A stretch of 46,940 nt of DNA from assembly GCA_014237965.1 (NCBI GenBank), contig JABABZ010000003.1, forward strand, positions 1-46,940, written 5' to 3'. The notes beneath the pieces are model-generated. The model made no database searches. It worked only from the letters and a program-made list of their open reading frames with translations, and was not told the origin of the DNA. Positions 26,071-36,402 of the stretch are shown here, one piece after another. The stretch's first letter is position 1, and each line of letters starts with the position of its first letter. The stretch is from Phycisphaerales bacterium (GTDB lineage Bacteria; Planctomycetota; Phycisphaerae; Phycisphaerales; SM1A02). The position numbers and the translations under genes are program-made.

Positions 26071-27051
26071 TCAATTTTCGGCGTCGGAGACCGAAGATGG
26101 TCGGCTCGAACGCCCCGCTCGAACCTTCCGGGCCCACCAGACCAAGGCGATGACACCCAGAGGAATCGTGATCGATGCTTCTGCGGCGCTCTCGAGCAAC
26201 GCGAGTTGTTTGAACGTGGCATCGAGTTCCGAAGTGCCGAGGCCCGGGGCGGCCAGTCGTGCGGCGAGGATGGCGACCGCGGCTTCTCGCCACCCGAGCC
26301 GGCCGAGCGGGTTCAGCGAGACGACCAGCGCGGTGATGGCGAGGAGCAGAACATCACCGGTCGGGAGATCGATGCCGAGAATGGACGCCGCGATGCCAAG
26401 CCGGACCGCCCACATCCCGAGATCGAAGGCGCGAAGACCGAACGCGGTGGAGATCCATGCTCGATCCGTGAGCATTGCTTCTCCGCCGCGTGTGACGCGG
26501 CGCACCAGAGGAAGCCGGGCGAGCACCGGAAGCGCCACGATCAACGCGACGAGTGGTGCCAGAAAAAGCAACGCCCAGGAGATGCCAGGCCTTGGTTGAA
26601 GAAAGGTGGCGCCGACCGCGGCGCCCATCACCGCGAGGACGGTGATCCCGACGACGATGATCCATCCGGTCACGAAGAGAATCGAGAATCCGTCCACGCG
26701 AACGTGATAGAAATAGCGGCTCATCACGCCCACTCGAATCGGGGCGTAGTTCAGCAGGCTTGAGACGAGATTGACGCCCTGAAGCACCATGAACCCTTCG
26801 CGGTGCACGGGACGTATCGTTGCGAAGAAGATGGCGCCGTTGGCGATCACGCTCGCCAGCGAGCAGCCGATCATCGCGGCGATCAGACCCGGGTCGGCTT
26901 CCTTGAGCTTCTCCCAGCCGGCTTCGCCACCTTCGAGCGCTCCTCGGATGCACCAGACGACCAGGGCGAGGCCGATGACGAAGCCCAGCAGCTGAAGCAC
27001 CAGGCGCAGTCCGTGAGGCATGCCGGCGCGGGCTTCATCACTGAGGCTCAT
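26071..27051 (-). CDS. Lysylphosphatidylglycerol synthase TM-region/flippase-like (UPF0104-type) membrane protein
   Basis: About 8 TM segments; LLNYAPIRVGVMSRYFYHVR and NPLGRLGWREAAVAILA typical of the family; ATG overlaps the upstream GT2 stop. Confidence 0.75.
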   Translation of the reverse strand: MSLSDEARAGMPHGLRLVLQLLGFVIGLALVVWCIRGALEGGEAGWEKLKEADPGLIAAMIGCSLASVIANGAIFFATIRPVHREGFMVLQGVNLVSSLLNYAPIRVGVMSRYFYHVRVDGFSILFVTGWIIVVGITVLAVMGAAVGATFLQPRPGISWALLFLAPLVALIVALPVLARLPLVRRVTRGGEAMLTDRAWISTAFGLRAFDLGMWAVRLGIAASILGIDLPTGDVLLLAITALVVSLNPLGRLGWREAAVAILAARLAAPGLGTSELDATFKQLALLESAAEASITIPLGVIALVWWARKVRAGRSSRPSSVSDAEN

Positions 27052-27803
27052 TTCGGATCGCTCCGCCGGTGGTGACGGCTCCGTCGCCATTCCCGAATCA
27101 TCGAGGTCATTGCTTCGAGACCATCCTTGAGGCCGATCTTCTTGCCCTCGGCGAAGCTCCGCGGATCGTAGGAGACGCCGACCTCCGTGACTCGGGCGCC
27201 ATGGCGGGCGAGCGTCGCCGCGATCTGTGGTTCGACGGCGAAGTGATTCTCGTCGAGGTCGGGAAGGATTCGCCGCAGCATCGGCACTCTGATGATCTTG
27301 TAACAGCACTCCATGTCGTTGATCTTCAGCCCGGTCAGACGGTTCGAGGCGTTGGTCAGGAATCCGTTGGCGATTCGATGTGCTCGACGAATGACGTTGG
27401 GCTGGATCTCGAGCCAGCGGTTTCCGACGATGGCATCGACGGATGCGCCGTTCTGGTCGAACGTCTCGATGAACCGAACGAGGTCGCTGGGGGCATATTC
27501 CAGATCGGCGTCCTGAACGCCGACCAGATCGGAATCGTCCGCATGTTCGAGAACGTGGGAGAAACCGGTTCGGAGGGCGGCGCCCTTGCCGAGGTTGGCT
27601 TCGTGCTCGAGGAGTTCCAGCTGCGGATGTCGATCGCGAAGTGCTGCAGCGGAGGATGCCGCGTTGGTGTCGGATCCATCGTCGACCAGGGTCGTTCTGA
27701 CGGTCCAGCCGGCTGGCCAGACGACCTGCTCGATCCGTTCAATGACGGTCTCGAGGGTGGCTTGTTCGTTCAGGAACGGGATGACCAGATGAAGGACTGG
27801 CAC
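27048..27803 (-). CDS. Family 2 glycosyltransferase
   Basis: LHLVIPFLNEQATLETVIERI, TLVDDGSDTNAA, LGKGAALRTGF, VGVQDADLEYAPSDL, ENHFAVEPQIAATLAR. Confidence 0.93.
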   Translation of the reverse strand: MPVLHLVIPFLNEQATLETVIERIEQVVWPAGWTVRTTLVDDGSDTNAASSAAALRDRHPQLELLEHEANLGKGAALRTGFSHVLEHADDSDLVGVQDADLEYAPSDLVRFIETFDQNGASVDAIVGNRWLEIQPNVIRRAHRIANGFLTNASNRLTGLKINDMECCYKIIRVPMLRRILPDLDENHFAVEPQIAATLARHGARVTEVGVSYDPRSFAEGKKIGLKDGLEAMTSMIREWRRSRHHRRSDPK

Positions 27804-27882
27804 TCGGAAGACGATCCTCGACGGCTCTTTCGATCTGTTGCCGCTCGCTTCAGACGGGCGGTTCTGTCCACTTCTCGTGGCG

Positions 27883-28884
27883 TCAACCGCCTTCGGGGCC
27901 GTCTTCCCCGTCGGCGACCGCGTTTCGCATTGAGGTGTCCGCGACCACGTTCTGCATTCGGTAGTGATCCATGATTCCGAGATTTCCGTCGCGGAACGCC
28001 TGAGCCATCGCCTTGGGCACTTCGGCCTCGGCCAGAATCACCAGAGCGCGGTTCTTGGCCGCTTCGGCGGTGTGTTCGGCTTCCTGTGCGATCGCGAGCG
28101 CGCGTCGCTGTTCGGCTTCCGCCTGATACCGCTTCGTGTCGGCTTCCGCCTGATCGGTCTGCAGGTGGGCGCCGATGTTTGTGCCGACATCGACGTCGGC
28201 GATGTCGATCGAGAGAATCTCGAAGGCGGTTCCGGAGTCGAGCCCCTTGGAGAGGACGGTCTTGGAGATCTGATCGGGATTCTCAAGCACTCGCTTGTGA
28301 CTTTCGGCGGAACCGATGGTGGAGATGATGCCTTCGCCGACTCGCGCGACGATGGTCTCTTCGGTCGCACCGCCGACGAGTTGAGCGATGTTGGTTCGAA
28401 CCGTCACTCGCGCGCGGGCTCGGAGTTGAATTCCGTCGCCGGCCACGGCATCGATCGTCGATCGGCCGCCGTGTTCGCTCGGACAGTCGATCACCTTGGG
28501 ATCGACCGAGGTCCGAACTGCTTCGAGAATGTCACGTCCGGCGAGATCGATCGCGGTCGCACGATCCCACGGGAGATCGATCTTCGCCTTGTCCGCCGCG
28601 ATCATCGCGCGGACCACTCGCTCGATGTTTCCACCTGCGAGGTAATGAGCTTCGAGTTGGGAAGCGGACAGGTCGAGGCCGGCCTTCTTGGCGGAGATTC
28701 GATTCAGCACGATCACCGAAGGTTGAACCTTCCGGAGCCGCATCATGAAGAGGTCGAGTAGTCCGACCGGGGCTCCCGATACCACCGACTGGATCCACAG
28801 GCTGAGGAACCGTCCGAAAACGGCGAGCAGCACGAGGGCGAAAAGGCCTGCGATGACGATGACGACGATCAGCCAGGTATCCAT
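27883..28884 (-). CDS. floA: Flotillin-like protein FloA
   Basis: N-terminal [87 protein letters not shown]. Confidence 0.95.
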   Translation of the reverse strand: MDTWLIVVIVIAGLFALVLLAVFGRFLSLWIQSVVSGAPVGLLDLFMMRLRKVQPSVIVLNRISAKKAGLDLSASQLEAHYLAGGNIERVVRAMIAADKAKIDLPWDRATAIDLAGRDILEAVRTSVDPKVIDCPSEHGGRSTIDAVAGDGIQLRARARVTVRTNIAQLVGGATEETIVARVGEGIISTIGSAESHKRVLENPDQISKTVLSKGLDSGTAFEILSIDIADVDVGTNIGAHLQTDQAEADTKRYQAEAEQRRALAIAQEAEHTAEAAKNRALVILAEAEVPKAMAQAFRDGNLGIMDHYRMQNVVADTSMRNAVADGEDGPEGG

Positions 28885-28974
28885 GAGCAGCGGTCCTTTG
28901 GTGGGTTGCGATCGAGCGGTCGGATCAGTCAGGGCAGTCTATCCGGATGCGGGAGATCATCCCGAATCCAATGA

Positions 28975-29580
28975 TCAAGCCGAATCCTGATCCACAGGGC
29001 GTACCTTCAACTGATTGTCGATGATCTCGACGATCCGGACTTCCGTGCCCTGGTCGATGATCCCGGCCTCGGCGAGGGCATCCCGTCGATGCCCGTCGAG
29101 GCGGATCACGCCGACGGGGCGGAGGGGCGTCACGGCGAGGGCGGTGCGTCCGATCAGCGCGGCGGTGTCCTCCGTCTCCGCTCGCTGGCGGCGGGCGATC
29201 TCATCGGCGACCTCGGCTTCATCCAGTCCCTTGGTGGCCACGGTCTCGGTGCCTCCCAGGATCAATCGCCGGCCCAGCCGACTTCCCGACCAGAACTTCA
29301 CCCCGTAGACCACGACGAACGGTGTGGCCACGATGTAGCTGGCGATGGCGAAGACGCCGGCGGCCTGCGAGTGATAGAAGAAACTGATGATCGAGGCGAT
29401 CACGGTCAGACCGCAGAGGATGCCCAACATTCCTCCCGTGGGGACGAACAGTTCGATCGCGAAGATCGCCAGCGCCAACACGCCGAGGCCGAAGCCGATG
29501 GCCAGCCACGAGCCGTCGGGAGGCGCATCCGCTGCGGTCTGTGCGAACATGAGGCCGGCCGCGGAGACGAGCAGTTTCAT
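28975..29580 (-). CDS. NfeD-like membrane protein
   Basis: TM segments then OB-fold-like IGRTALAVTPLRPVGVIRLDGHRRDALAEAGIIDQGTEVRIVEIIDNQLKVRPV. Confidence 0.85.
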   Translation of the reverse strand: MKLLVSAAGLMFAQTAADAPPDGSWLAIGFGLGVLALAIFAIELFVPTGGMLGILCGLTVIASIISFFYHSQAAGVFAIASYIVATPFVVVYGVKFWSGSRLGRRLILGGTETVATKGLDEAEVADEIARRQRAETEDTAALIGRTALAVTPLRPVGVIRLDGHRRDALAEAGIIDQGTEVRIVEIIDNQLKVRPVDQDSA

Positions 29581-31343
29581 GAGTCGAGTTCCTCCACTTT
29601 GATACCGAGTTCATCCGAAGAGATGACTCGGACCTTCGTGTCACGTTCGATGTAGGCGCCGGCGCTCTGGGCATCCACCAGTCGATCGCCGAGCCTCACT
29701 CTGCCCGAGGTGCGAAGCGGAGTGGCGGTGATTCCCACCGTCCCCGGCGCAATGTTCGTGGGATTGCGGACCGCCGCCGGCGGGACCGCTCGTACCGAGG
29801 GGTCGTCGGAGATGACGCCGACCTCCTCGGCGAGAATCAGCCCCCGCGCGAGGGAGAGCCTCGGGAGATTTCGCCAGAGAAGCCAGATCCCCACGCCGGC
29901 TCCGAGGAATCCGATGCTGGTGGCGAGCAGGCCTCTCACGAGGTCCTCTCGCATCGAGTCCTCGAACGGGCGACCTCCGATGAAGGTGCCCACCAGTCCA
30001 CCGAAGATGAAGATGGCTCCGAGGAGGCCCGCCACGCCGAATCCGGGCAGAATGAAGAGCTCGAGGGCGACGAACATGAGTCCGAGGAGTACCGCAGCAA
30101 CGGTCCACCAATCCGCCATTCCGGCCAGAAGTGGTGCGCCGAGAAGCAGGGCGAGGCTCGCGAGGGACACGAGGCCGAAGGCCCCGTAACCGGGTGCCGC
30201 GATCTCGATGAAGAATCCGACCAGCATGACGGTGATGAGGATGGCTCGGACCGGCCAGAGCGTCATGAACCGGACCAACCGTTCCGACCAGCTTTCATCG
30301 AAGCGGATGATCCCGCTGGCTCCGAAGAACGACATCAATTCGGTCTCATTGTCGATCTCGCCACTGGTGAACCCGTAGGCGGCGGCTTCGTCGGCCCTCA
30401 AGACGAGGAGCTCGTCGGGCGAGACGACCTGGCCGAGCAAGGCCCAGTCGGGCGCATCCTCCGGCCCGAGCGTCGGCCGTTTGGACGGGAAGTCCTGGAG
30501 GAACTCGATGGTCTCCTCGCGTTCGGCGACCGTCGGTACCGGCTCGTCCGGATCGGAGGATCCTCCGAGCAGTTCGGAGAGTTGGTCTCGTGCCGGAGGG
30601 GCTGGGAGTCTCGTGAGACGGGTGGGCACGGGAGCGTCGCCGAAGATCCGCTCGTACTCGGCGGCATCGACGAAGAGTCGATCTCCGTTGGTTCGATTCT
30701 GAATGAGCCAGAGTTCGACGTCCACGGCGACGAACGCCTGCACCAGTTTTTCGTCCCAGCCCTGGCGTCGGGCGTCGTATACGACTTCCGAGAGCAGAGG
30801 GGCTTCGATCTTGGCTCGTTCCGCGGCGGGGAGTTGCCGAAGCCCGACCACGGGCATTCCCTGGATGGGCGCCGCGTCGCCGAAGACGCCCGTCGGGGTG
30901 ATGATGATCTCGCGGGTCGCCAGGGCGATGATCGTGCCGGCGCTGAATGCCTTCGGCCGAACCCAGGCCACGGTGTTGGCCGGCGCCTGGTTGCGGATCA
31001 GTTCGAGGATGTCGAAGGTGGCCATCAGGTCGCCGCCCGGCGTGTCCAACTCGATCACCACCGCGTCGCAACCCGCTTCATTCGCTTCTCGAAGTCGGCG
31101 TTCGATGCTCCGTGTCGTCACCCCGTCGATCGGACCATCGACCGAGATGATGGCGATGGTCTCCGCCTTCCGGCCCGCGGGGATCGGCGTCAGATCGGAT
31201 GCTGACTGGGGCCGGGGCGAGCGATCCACCGCGGCAGCACCGATCAGCAGCATGGCGGCCGCCACGATCAGGCATGTGCGGGAGATCTTCTGGATCGACC
31301 CTCGGTGTCGCGGATGATTCCCGGAGTTCAGCATCGGTCTCAT
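29577..31343 (-). CDS. ClpP-class membrane serine protease with C-terminal NfeD domain (NfeD1b/YqeZ type)
   Basis: DAVVIELDTPGGDLMATFDIL; KAFSAGTIIALATREIIITPTGVFGDAAPI; C-terminal VGITATPLRTSGRVRLGDRLVDAQSAGAYIERDTKVRVI. Confidence 0.9.
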   Translation of the reverse strand: MRPMLNSGNHPRHRGSIQKISRTCLIVAAAMLLIGAAAVDRSPRPQSASDLTPIPAGRKAETIAIISVDGPIDGVTTRSIERRLREANEAGCDAVVIELDTPGGDLMATFDILELIRNQAPANTVAWVRPKAFSAGTIIALATREIIITPTGVFGDAAPIQGMPVVGLRQLPAAERAKIEAPLLSEVVYDARRQGWDEKLVQAFVAVDVELWLIQNRTNGDRLFVDAAEYERIFGDAPVPTRLTRLPAPPARDQLSELLGGSSDPDEPVPTVAEREETIEFLQDFPSKRPTLGPEDAPDWALLGQVVSPDELLVLRADEAAAYGFTSGEIDNETELMSFFGASGIIRFDESWSERLVRFMTLWPVRAILITVMLVGFFIEIAAPGYGAFGLVSLASLALLLGAPLLAGMADWWTVAAVLLGLMFVALELFILPGFGVAGLLGAIFIFGGLVGTFIGGRPFEDSMREDLVRGLLATSIGFLGAGVGIWLLWRNLPRLSLARGLILAEEVGVISDDPSVRAVPPAAVRNPTNIAPGTVGITATPLRTSGRVRLGDRLVDAQSAGAYIERDTKVRVISSDELGIKVEELDS

Positions 31344-31406
31344 GATACGCCGCCATTCGGATCGGGCGTGATTCGGCCCTCCCCCGGTGGCGCCGCGGTG
31401 GATTCC

Positions 31407-31447
31407 CCAAAAAGAATGCCGCCCGCGGAGTGATCCGCGAGCGGCAT
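31407..31447 (-). terminator. Rho-independent terminator of the pilin-like gene
   Basis: Near-perfect stem ATGCCGC-C-CGCGGA/TCCGCG-A-GCGGCAT followed on the minus strand by TCTTTTTGGGG. Confidence 0.85.
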
Positions 31448-31483
31448 CGAGGGTCTCAAGGTCGGAATTCGATCCGACTTGAA

Positions 31484-32347
31484 TCAGTCCCAGGAGAGGG
31501 AGTTCTCCCAGAGGAAGTCGGCACAGTTGCCGGTGGCCGACCCTGTGTCACTCATGACGAGATACACGTCTTCGCCTTCGCCGTCGAGATCGACGTCTTC
31601 AGCGAACAGCGTGTCTTCGACGATGGTCCCGTTGTCGTTGACCTGAGCCAGCGAATCCGGGGCGAACGTCCGAGTGAGTTCGATATGGTTGTCGTTGTAA
31701 CAGATGTTACCGACCCACTCCTTGCGGCTGCCGTGGATCAAGAGCGTCTTCGAGCCGAGATAATCCTGCTCGTCGTAGCTGGAATCCTCGACGCCTCGGT
31801 TTCCGAGGACTGCATACTTGGAGTCAAGCGACTTGTTCCACTGTCGGGCCTTGCGGTTGCCGTAGAGGAGCATGGTTGCGTAACTGGTGTTGCAGATACC
31901 GTCGAGATCGCACTTGAAGCGGGAGAAATCGTTGTCGTCCCAGTAGACGTCGGCCGGAGGGCTGTACCGCTCGATGTCGTAGGTCGAAGCAATGGCGACG
32001 TTGCCTGAAGCTTCGCTGGGATCGACCAGCAGCTGCGGGGTGAAGAATTCACCCGAAATGCACGCACCGTAGAGGTTGGCGTGACTGTTCACGCTTTCGT
32101 CTTCGGGACCCTTGCCGGGCGTGGTGCCGCAACGGTTGATGCGACCCGGAGTCGGGAACATGTCGTTGTCGTTGGTCGACATGATCATGAAGCCCTTGTG
32201 GATCTGGTTCAATTGAGTGGCACTCTTCACCTGACGTGCCGTGGCGCGAGCCTTGGCCAGTGCCGGGAGCAGGAGGCCGAGAAGAAGGGCGATGATGGCC
32301 ATCACCACAAGCAACTCGATGAGCGTGAAGCCGTTTCGCTTTCGCAT
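31484..32347 (-). CDS. Prepilin-type N-methylation protein (pseudopilin-like), copy 2
   Basis: [38 protein letters not shown]. Confidence 0.92.
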   Translation of the reverse strand: MRKRNGFTLIELLVVMAIIALLLGLLLPALAKARATARQVKSATQLNQIHKGFMIMSTNDNDMFPTPGRINRCGTTPGKGPEDESVNSHANLYGACISGEFFTPQLLVDPSEASGNVAIASTYDIERYSPPADVYWDDNDFSRFKCDLDGICNTSYATMLLYGNRKARQWNKSLDSKYAVLGNRGVEDSSYDEQDYLGSKTLLIHGSRKEWVGNICYNDNHIELTRTFAPDSLAQVNDNGTIVEDTLFAEDVDLDGEGEDVYLVMSDTGSATGNCADFLWENSLSWD

Positions 32348-32416
32348 GATTATGAACTCCAAAGTTCGGAATGAATCATTGTCAGAGACAAGAAAAAGTG
32401 ATTGATCGACTGGTGA

Positions 32417-33394
32417 TCAGGGTCGCTTCGCATCGTAGATGGGGGTTGTTTTGGGGTTGCCGCCGCCCGCGTCGGTCACGAGCTCGTTCATCGCGAGGCA
32501 GGTGTCGCCGGCTTCCCAGGTGTTGCAGTCTTCGAATTCCCAAGTGAAGATGTTGTCCTTGGTCAACTCCCGATCGCCGCACTCATAGGCAGTGTTGGCG
32601 GGGAAGAAGTTCTTCGAATACTCGACGTGGTTGTCGTTGAAGCAGACGTTTCCCTGCCACTCGGTATCAGGACCCATCATGAGCAGCGTCCAACTCTTCC
32701 GATACTCGTCGGTCGTCGTGTCACCGTTCTTGGTGCCACGAGTACTGAAGACGGGCTTCGAGCTGTCCTGGTTGTTTCGCCAGGTGTTGGTCTTCCGGTC
32801 GCCACAGAGTTGCAGGTGAGCATACGAGCAGTGCGAACGGCCGTAGGGTGCGGCACGGTTGATCTTCGATTGGAAGATCAGGTTGCCGGCGCCAACGGGA
32901 GGCGTGCCTTCGCTGACCTGTACCGGATCGGGGGTGTCACCCATCCAGTACATGTCGGTCGCGGGGTCGATGGAGGTGTAGTCGTAACTGATGGAGGCGT
33001 CATCGGCGTTCTGGCCGAACTGTGCCACGACCGGGTTTGATTCGACGGGGCTGATGCAGATGTCGGAGTTGAAGTACCCCTGGCCGATCATCGCCGAGTA
33101 GAGGTGACCGGTGGAGTTCTTCTTCCAGTTTTCCGGGCCGTAGCCGGGCTGGCGTCCGATGCGAGGATCCGTGAATCGATTGATTCGACCGGGCGACGGG
33201 AGCCAGCCGTTCGGATCGTTCTGGGACCAGATGAGACAGGCCTTGTGGATCTGTGCGAGCCCGTTGGCATCCTTCACGACCCGAGCAGCCTGTTGGGCAC
33301 GGGAGAGTGCAGGAAGGAGCAGTCCGATGAGCAAGGCGATAATCGCGATGACCACCAGCAACTCCACGAGTGTGAAACCGTTTCGCTTTCGCAT
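32417..33394 (-). CDS. Prepilin-type N-methylation protein (pseudopilin-like), copy 1
   Basis: [38 protein letters not shown]; shares N-terminus and further motifs with the downstream copy. Confidence 0.92.
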   Translation of the reverse strand: MRKRNGFTLVELLVVIAIIALLIGLLLPALSRAQQAARVVKDANGLAQIHKACLIWSQNDPNGWLPSPGRINRFTDPRIGRQPGYGPENWKKNSTGHLYSAMIGQGYFNSDICISPVESNPVVAQFGQNADDASISYDYTSIDPATDMYWMGDTPDPVQVSEGTPPVGAGNLIFQSKINRAAPYGRSHCSYAHLQLCGDRKTNTWRNNQDSSKPVFSTRGTKNGDTTTDEYRKSWTLLMMGPDTEWQGNVCFNDNHVEYSKNFFPANTAYECGDRELTKDNIFTWEFEDCNTWEAGDTCLAMNELVTDAGGGNPKTTPIYDAKRP

Positions 33395-34437
33395 GTCTTT
33401 GGCCTCCATTGAGCCAAGCTTGAAGAGAATTCAACGATCGAACGATCGTTGCAATGAACACGATCAGCCGGAATTCGGCCGGCGGCATTTCCTGATCGGG
33501 AAAAGACGTCGGCACGGAATCCGGTTCAAAGAACCGAAGGAGAGATCCTTGCGGTGGGATTGAGTGCACCCTGATGCCCGGCTCGGGATCATTCCCGGCA
33601 CCGGCTCACGAATCCAGGTGTATGTCGCGTTCGTCTTCACGAGACGCGGAGGACAAGAGGATCCGACCGCCGTCGAACCCGACCAACTTGTTGATTCAAT
33701 CGGTTTTGATGTGCCCTTGAACCCCTGAGAACAGGGTTTCAAACGCATCCACACCAAGAGAAAACCACGGCCCCGATCGGGGTCGTCTGGTCGGTATGTC
33801 TCGGGCGGCGGCGAATGAGTGCCGACGAATCGGCGAATGAGGGCAGGTGAGCTGACGTCCGGCGAAGAATGAATGAGTGCCGGATGAACTCCTCGGGGGA
33901 CTCCTGCGGTCGTGGGAATGAGTCCACTGTGGAAGGAGGGAAGCCCGCGAAGGCTCGGATATTGAAGGACCTGCCGCGGCCCGTAATGTGGTGTCTGGAA
34001 TCCAGACCCGTCTACGTTAGTCCGACGGAAGTGAGTGTCAAGTTCCCCCGATCGATGTTTTTGAGTCTCCTTTTCTGGGTTGCGTCCATCGACCAGACGT
34101 CGGCCCAGAACACGAAAGGCACTTTGAGCGACCATTCGGCGATGTTGAGATGCGGATTGAGGCCGAAAAACGGGCTTCTTCGTGAGCCGGTCCTCCTTTT
34201 GGGAAGCATCCCGCCATGGTTCTCGGACGTCAAGAACTTCGTCACCGAGTCGGTCATTTTCAGAATTCGTTCACGTGGGAACAGATGTGGGAGCAGAGGA
34301 GGGTTCCGTCAGGTCCCCGGTCCTGATCGCTCAGAGAGTCTCCGTCGGTGTCTGCTCGCGTCATGGAAGGCGGTCCGTCATCATGCCCGCTCGGCCACCG
34401 GACTCTTCTCGGTGGCATCCAGGACCAGGAATCCAAC

Positions 34438-34902
34438 ATGAGTGCCATCGAGAACCGTCTTGCAGATCTTGGGATCACGCTGCCAGAACCGCCTCGCCCC
34501 GTCGCGTCGTACCTGCCCGCCGTGCAGAGCGGGAATCTTCTGATGGTGAGCGGGCAGATTCCGTTTCAGGATGGGGAGTTGCTGGCCAACGGGGCCGTGC
34601 CGTCCAAGGTCTCCATCGATCTCGCGACCGCCGCCGCTCGGCAATGTGCGATCAACGGGCTCGCGGTCGCCAAGTCGGCGCTCGGTGGCGAGCTCGAGCG
34701 GATTCGCCGGGTCGTGAGACTGGGTGTCTTCGTCCAGTGTGATCCGGGGTTCGACGCCCAACCTGCGGTGGCGAACGGCGCCAGCGATTTCATGGTGGAA
34801 GTGTTCGGTGACGCAGGACGTCATGCACGAGCCGCGGTAGGTGTGAACGCGCTGCCGCTCGACTCGGCGGTCGAGGTCGAATTCGTCTTCGAGGTCGAGT
34901 AG
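34438..34902 (+). CDS. RidA family (YjgF/YER057c/UK114-like) protein
   Basis: NRLADLGITLPEPPRPVASYLPAVQSGNLLMVSGQIPF...RVVRLGVFVQCDPGF...GRHARAAVGVNALPLDSAVEVEFVFEV; TAG stop. Confidence 0.93.
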   Translation: MSAIENRLADLGITLPEPPRPVASYLPAVQSGNLLMVSGQIPFQDGELLANGAVPSKVSIDLATAAARQCAINGLAVAKSALGGELERIRRVVRLGVFVQCDPGFDAQPAVANGASDFMVEVFGDAGRHARAAVGVNALPLDSAVEVEFVFEVE

Positions 34903-34942
34903 GGGGCCTCGCACCCGCGATATCGGCGAACCGGGACCATGG

Positions 34943-36250
34943 TCAGGTTCTGGAAGCCGCGTACGCGAGAAGCGCCAGATTCACGAGGACGCTCAGGACG
35001 AGGGCCGTGATCATGGCCAGGTTCAGCGCCCGTCCGTCATCGCCATCGCGTCGAGGCGCGGTCACCGAAGAATCGCCGTCCTCCGTCGACATCGATGAGA
35101 CCACGGAAGCGATGTCCATGGCGCTTCGGGCGTGCCGGGGAGGGCGACCGGCTTCCACTTCGTCGAGATCCTCCAGCAACTCTTCGGCGTTTCGATATCG
35201 ATCTCTGGGGTCCTTCGCCATCATCAACTCGATGATCTGTGCAAGGCCGCTCGAGATGCTCGGATTCGCCTGGTCGGGCGGGATGATCTCGTCCTTCAAG
35301 TGCCGATGCATCACTTCCGAAGGGTTTTTCCCGTGGAAAGGGACCCGTCCGGTGACCATGTGATACAGCGTGGCGCCGAGGCCGTAGATGTCGGCCTGCG
35401 GTCCGATGTCGACTTTTCCTCGAATCTGTTCCGGCGAGATGTAGAACGGCGTTCCGTAGGCTTTTCCAGCCTCCGCTTCGGCCGCTTCCTTGTCACTCAA
35501 TGCCCGGGCGAGTCCGAGGTCGGCGAGTTTCACGTCGCCGGACTTCGTCATCATGATGTTCTTCGGCTTGATGTCTCGATGGATGAAGCCGCGGGCGTGC
35601 GCGTGCTGGAGCGCGGAACCGACCTGCCGCGTCACCGAGATCGCTTCCAACTCCGCGAATCGCTTGTTGGCGCTGATCCGGTCGAACACCGTCTCGCCAT
35701 CGACGAACTCCATCACGAAGAAGTGGTGCTCGCCGGACTGTGCCACGTCATAGGCGGCAACGATGTTGGGATCGTTGAGTTTCGCGGCCGCGCGACCTTC
35801 CTTGTAGAAGCGGGCGATGAAGTCGGCGTTGTCGTTGTACCGGCGAGGGAGCACCTTGATCGCGACCAGTCTGTCGAGAGAAAGCTGTTTGGCGAGAAAG
35901 ACCGTCGCCATCGCGCCTGCTCCGAGTTTCCGGATGATCCTGTAGCCGGGTATGCGCTCGGTGCTCTTCTCCGACTCGATCTCGGTTCGGAGTCGGTCCA
36001 CCTGGGTGGTGGTCATGAATCCGGAGCGAAGAAGTGCGTCCGCCAGACTTCCTTCTGGATCGTCTTCGCGATCGTTGTGAACACGCTCGAGTTCGTCCGG
36101 ACTGACCAGACCGCGTTCGACGACCACGCGTCCCAGGAGCGTCTCGAATCCGGCGCCGGCGCGACTGCCTCCGTCTCCGCCACCGTTTCGAGTGGCATCG
36201 TTGTTGGAGGACTCTGGCGTGTCCGGAGATGAGGCGGGTTGGTCGCTCAA
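34943..36250 (-). CDS. Membrane-anchored Ser/Thr protein kinase with N-terminal PilB/MshEN-like segment (TTG start proposed)
   Basis: GAGAMATVFLAKQLSLDRLVAIKVLP, HRDIKPKNIMM, KLADLGLARALS, GTPFYISPEQIRG; C-terminal TM. N-terminal ...LLGRVVVERGLVSPDELERV. Confidence 0.93.
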   Translation of the reverse strand: MSDQPASSPDTPESSNNDATRNGGGDGGSRAGAGFETLLGRVVVERGLVSPDELERVHNDREDDPEGSLADALLRSGFMTTTQVDRLRTEIESEKSTERIPGYRIIRKLGAGAMATVFLAKQLSLDRLVAIKVLPRRYNDNADFIARFYKEGRAAAKLNDPNIVAAYDVAQSGEHHFFVMEFVDGETVFDRISANKRFAELEAISVTRQVGSALQHAHARGFIHRDIKPKNIMMTKSGDVKLADLGLARALSDKEAAEAEAGKAYGTPFYISPEQIRGKVDIGPQADIYGLGATLYHMVTGRVPFHGKNPSEVMHRHLKDEIIPPDQANPSISSGLAQIIELMMAKDPRDRYRNAEELLEDLDEVEAGRPPRHARSAMDIASVVSSMSTEDGDSSVTAPRRDGDDGRALNLAMITALVLSVLVNLALLAYAASRT

Positions 36251-36402
36251 AGTGGGTTGGTCTCTTCGTCTGGCGGAATGATTCGGGATTTTAGAGGCGA
36301 GAGCGGGTCGTCGAGGAGGGTCTGGCCCGTCGAAGAAACCGAAGATTGAATCGGGGACTATTCTCGGAACCCCGCAACCTGTCAAGCGAGTCGAGCCGGA
36401 AC

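Noticed and set aside
33772-33791. ACGGCCCCGATCGGGGTCGT hairpin as a terminator
   Set aside because: One mismatch on the minus strand, no proper T-tract on plus, and no gene end nearby.
33464-34135. 223-aa minus-strand ORF upstream of the pilin gene
   Set aside because: Pro/Ser/Arg-rich, no motifs, located in a region with little coding signal.
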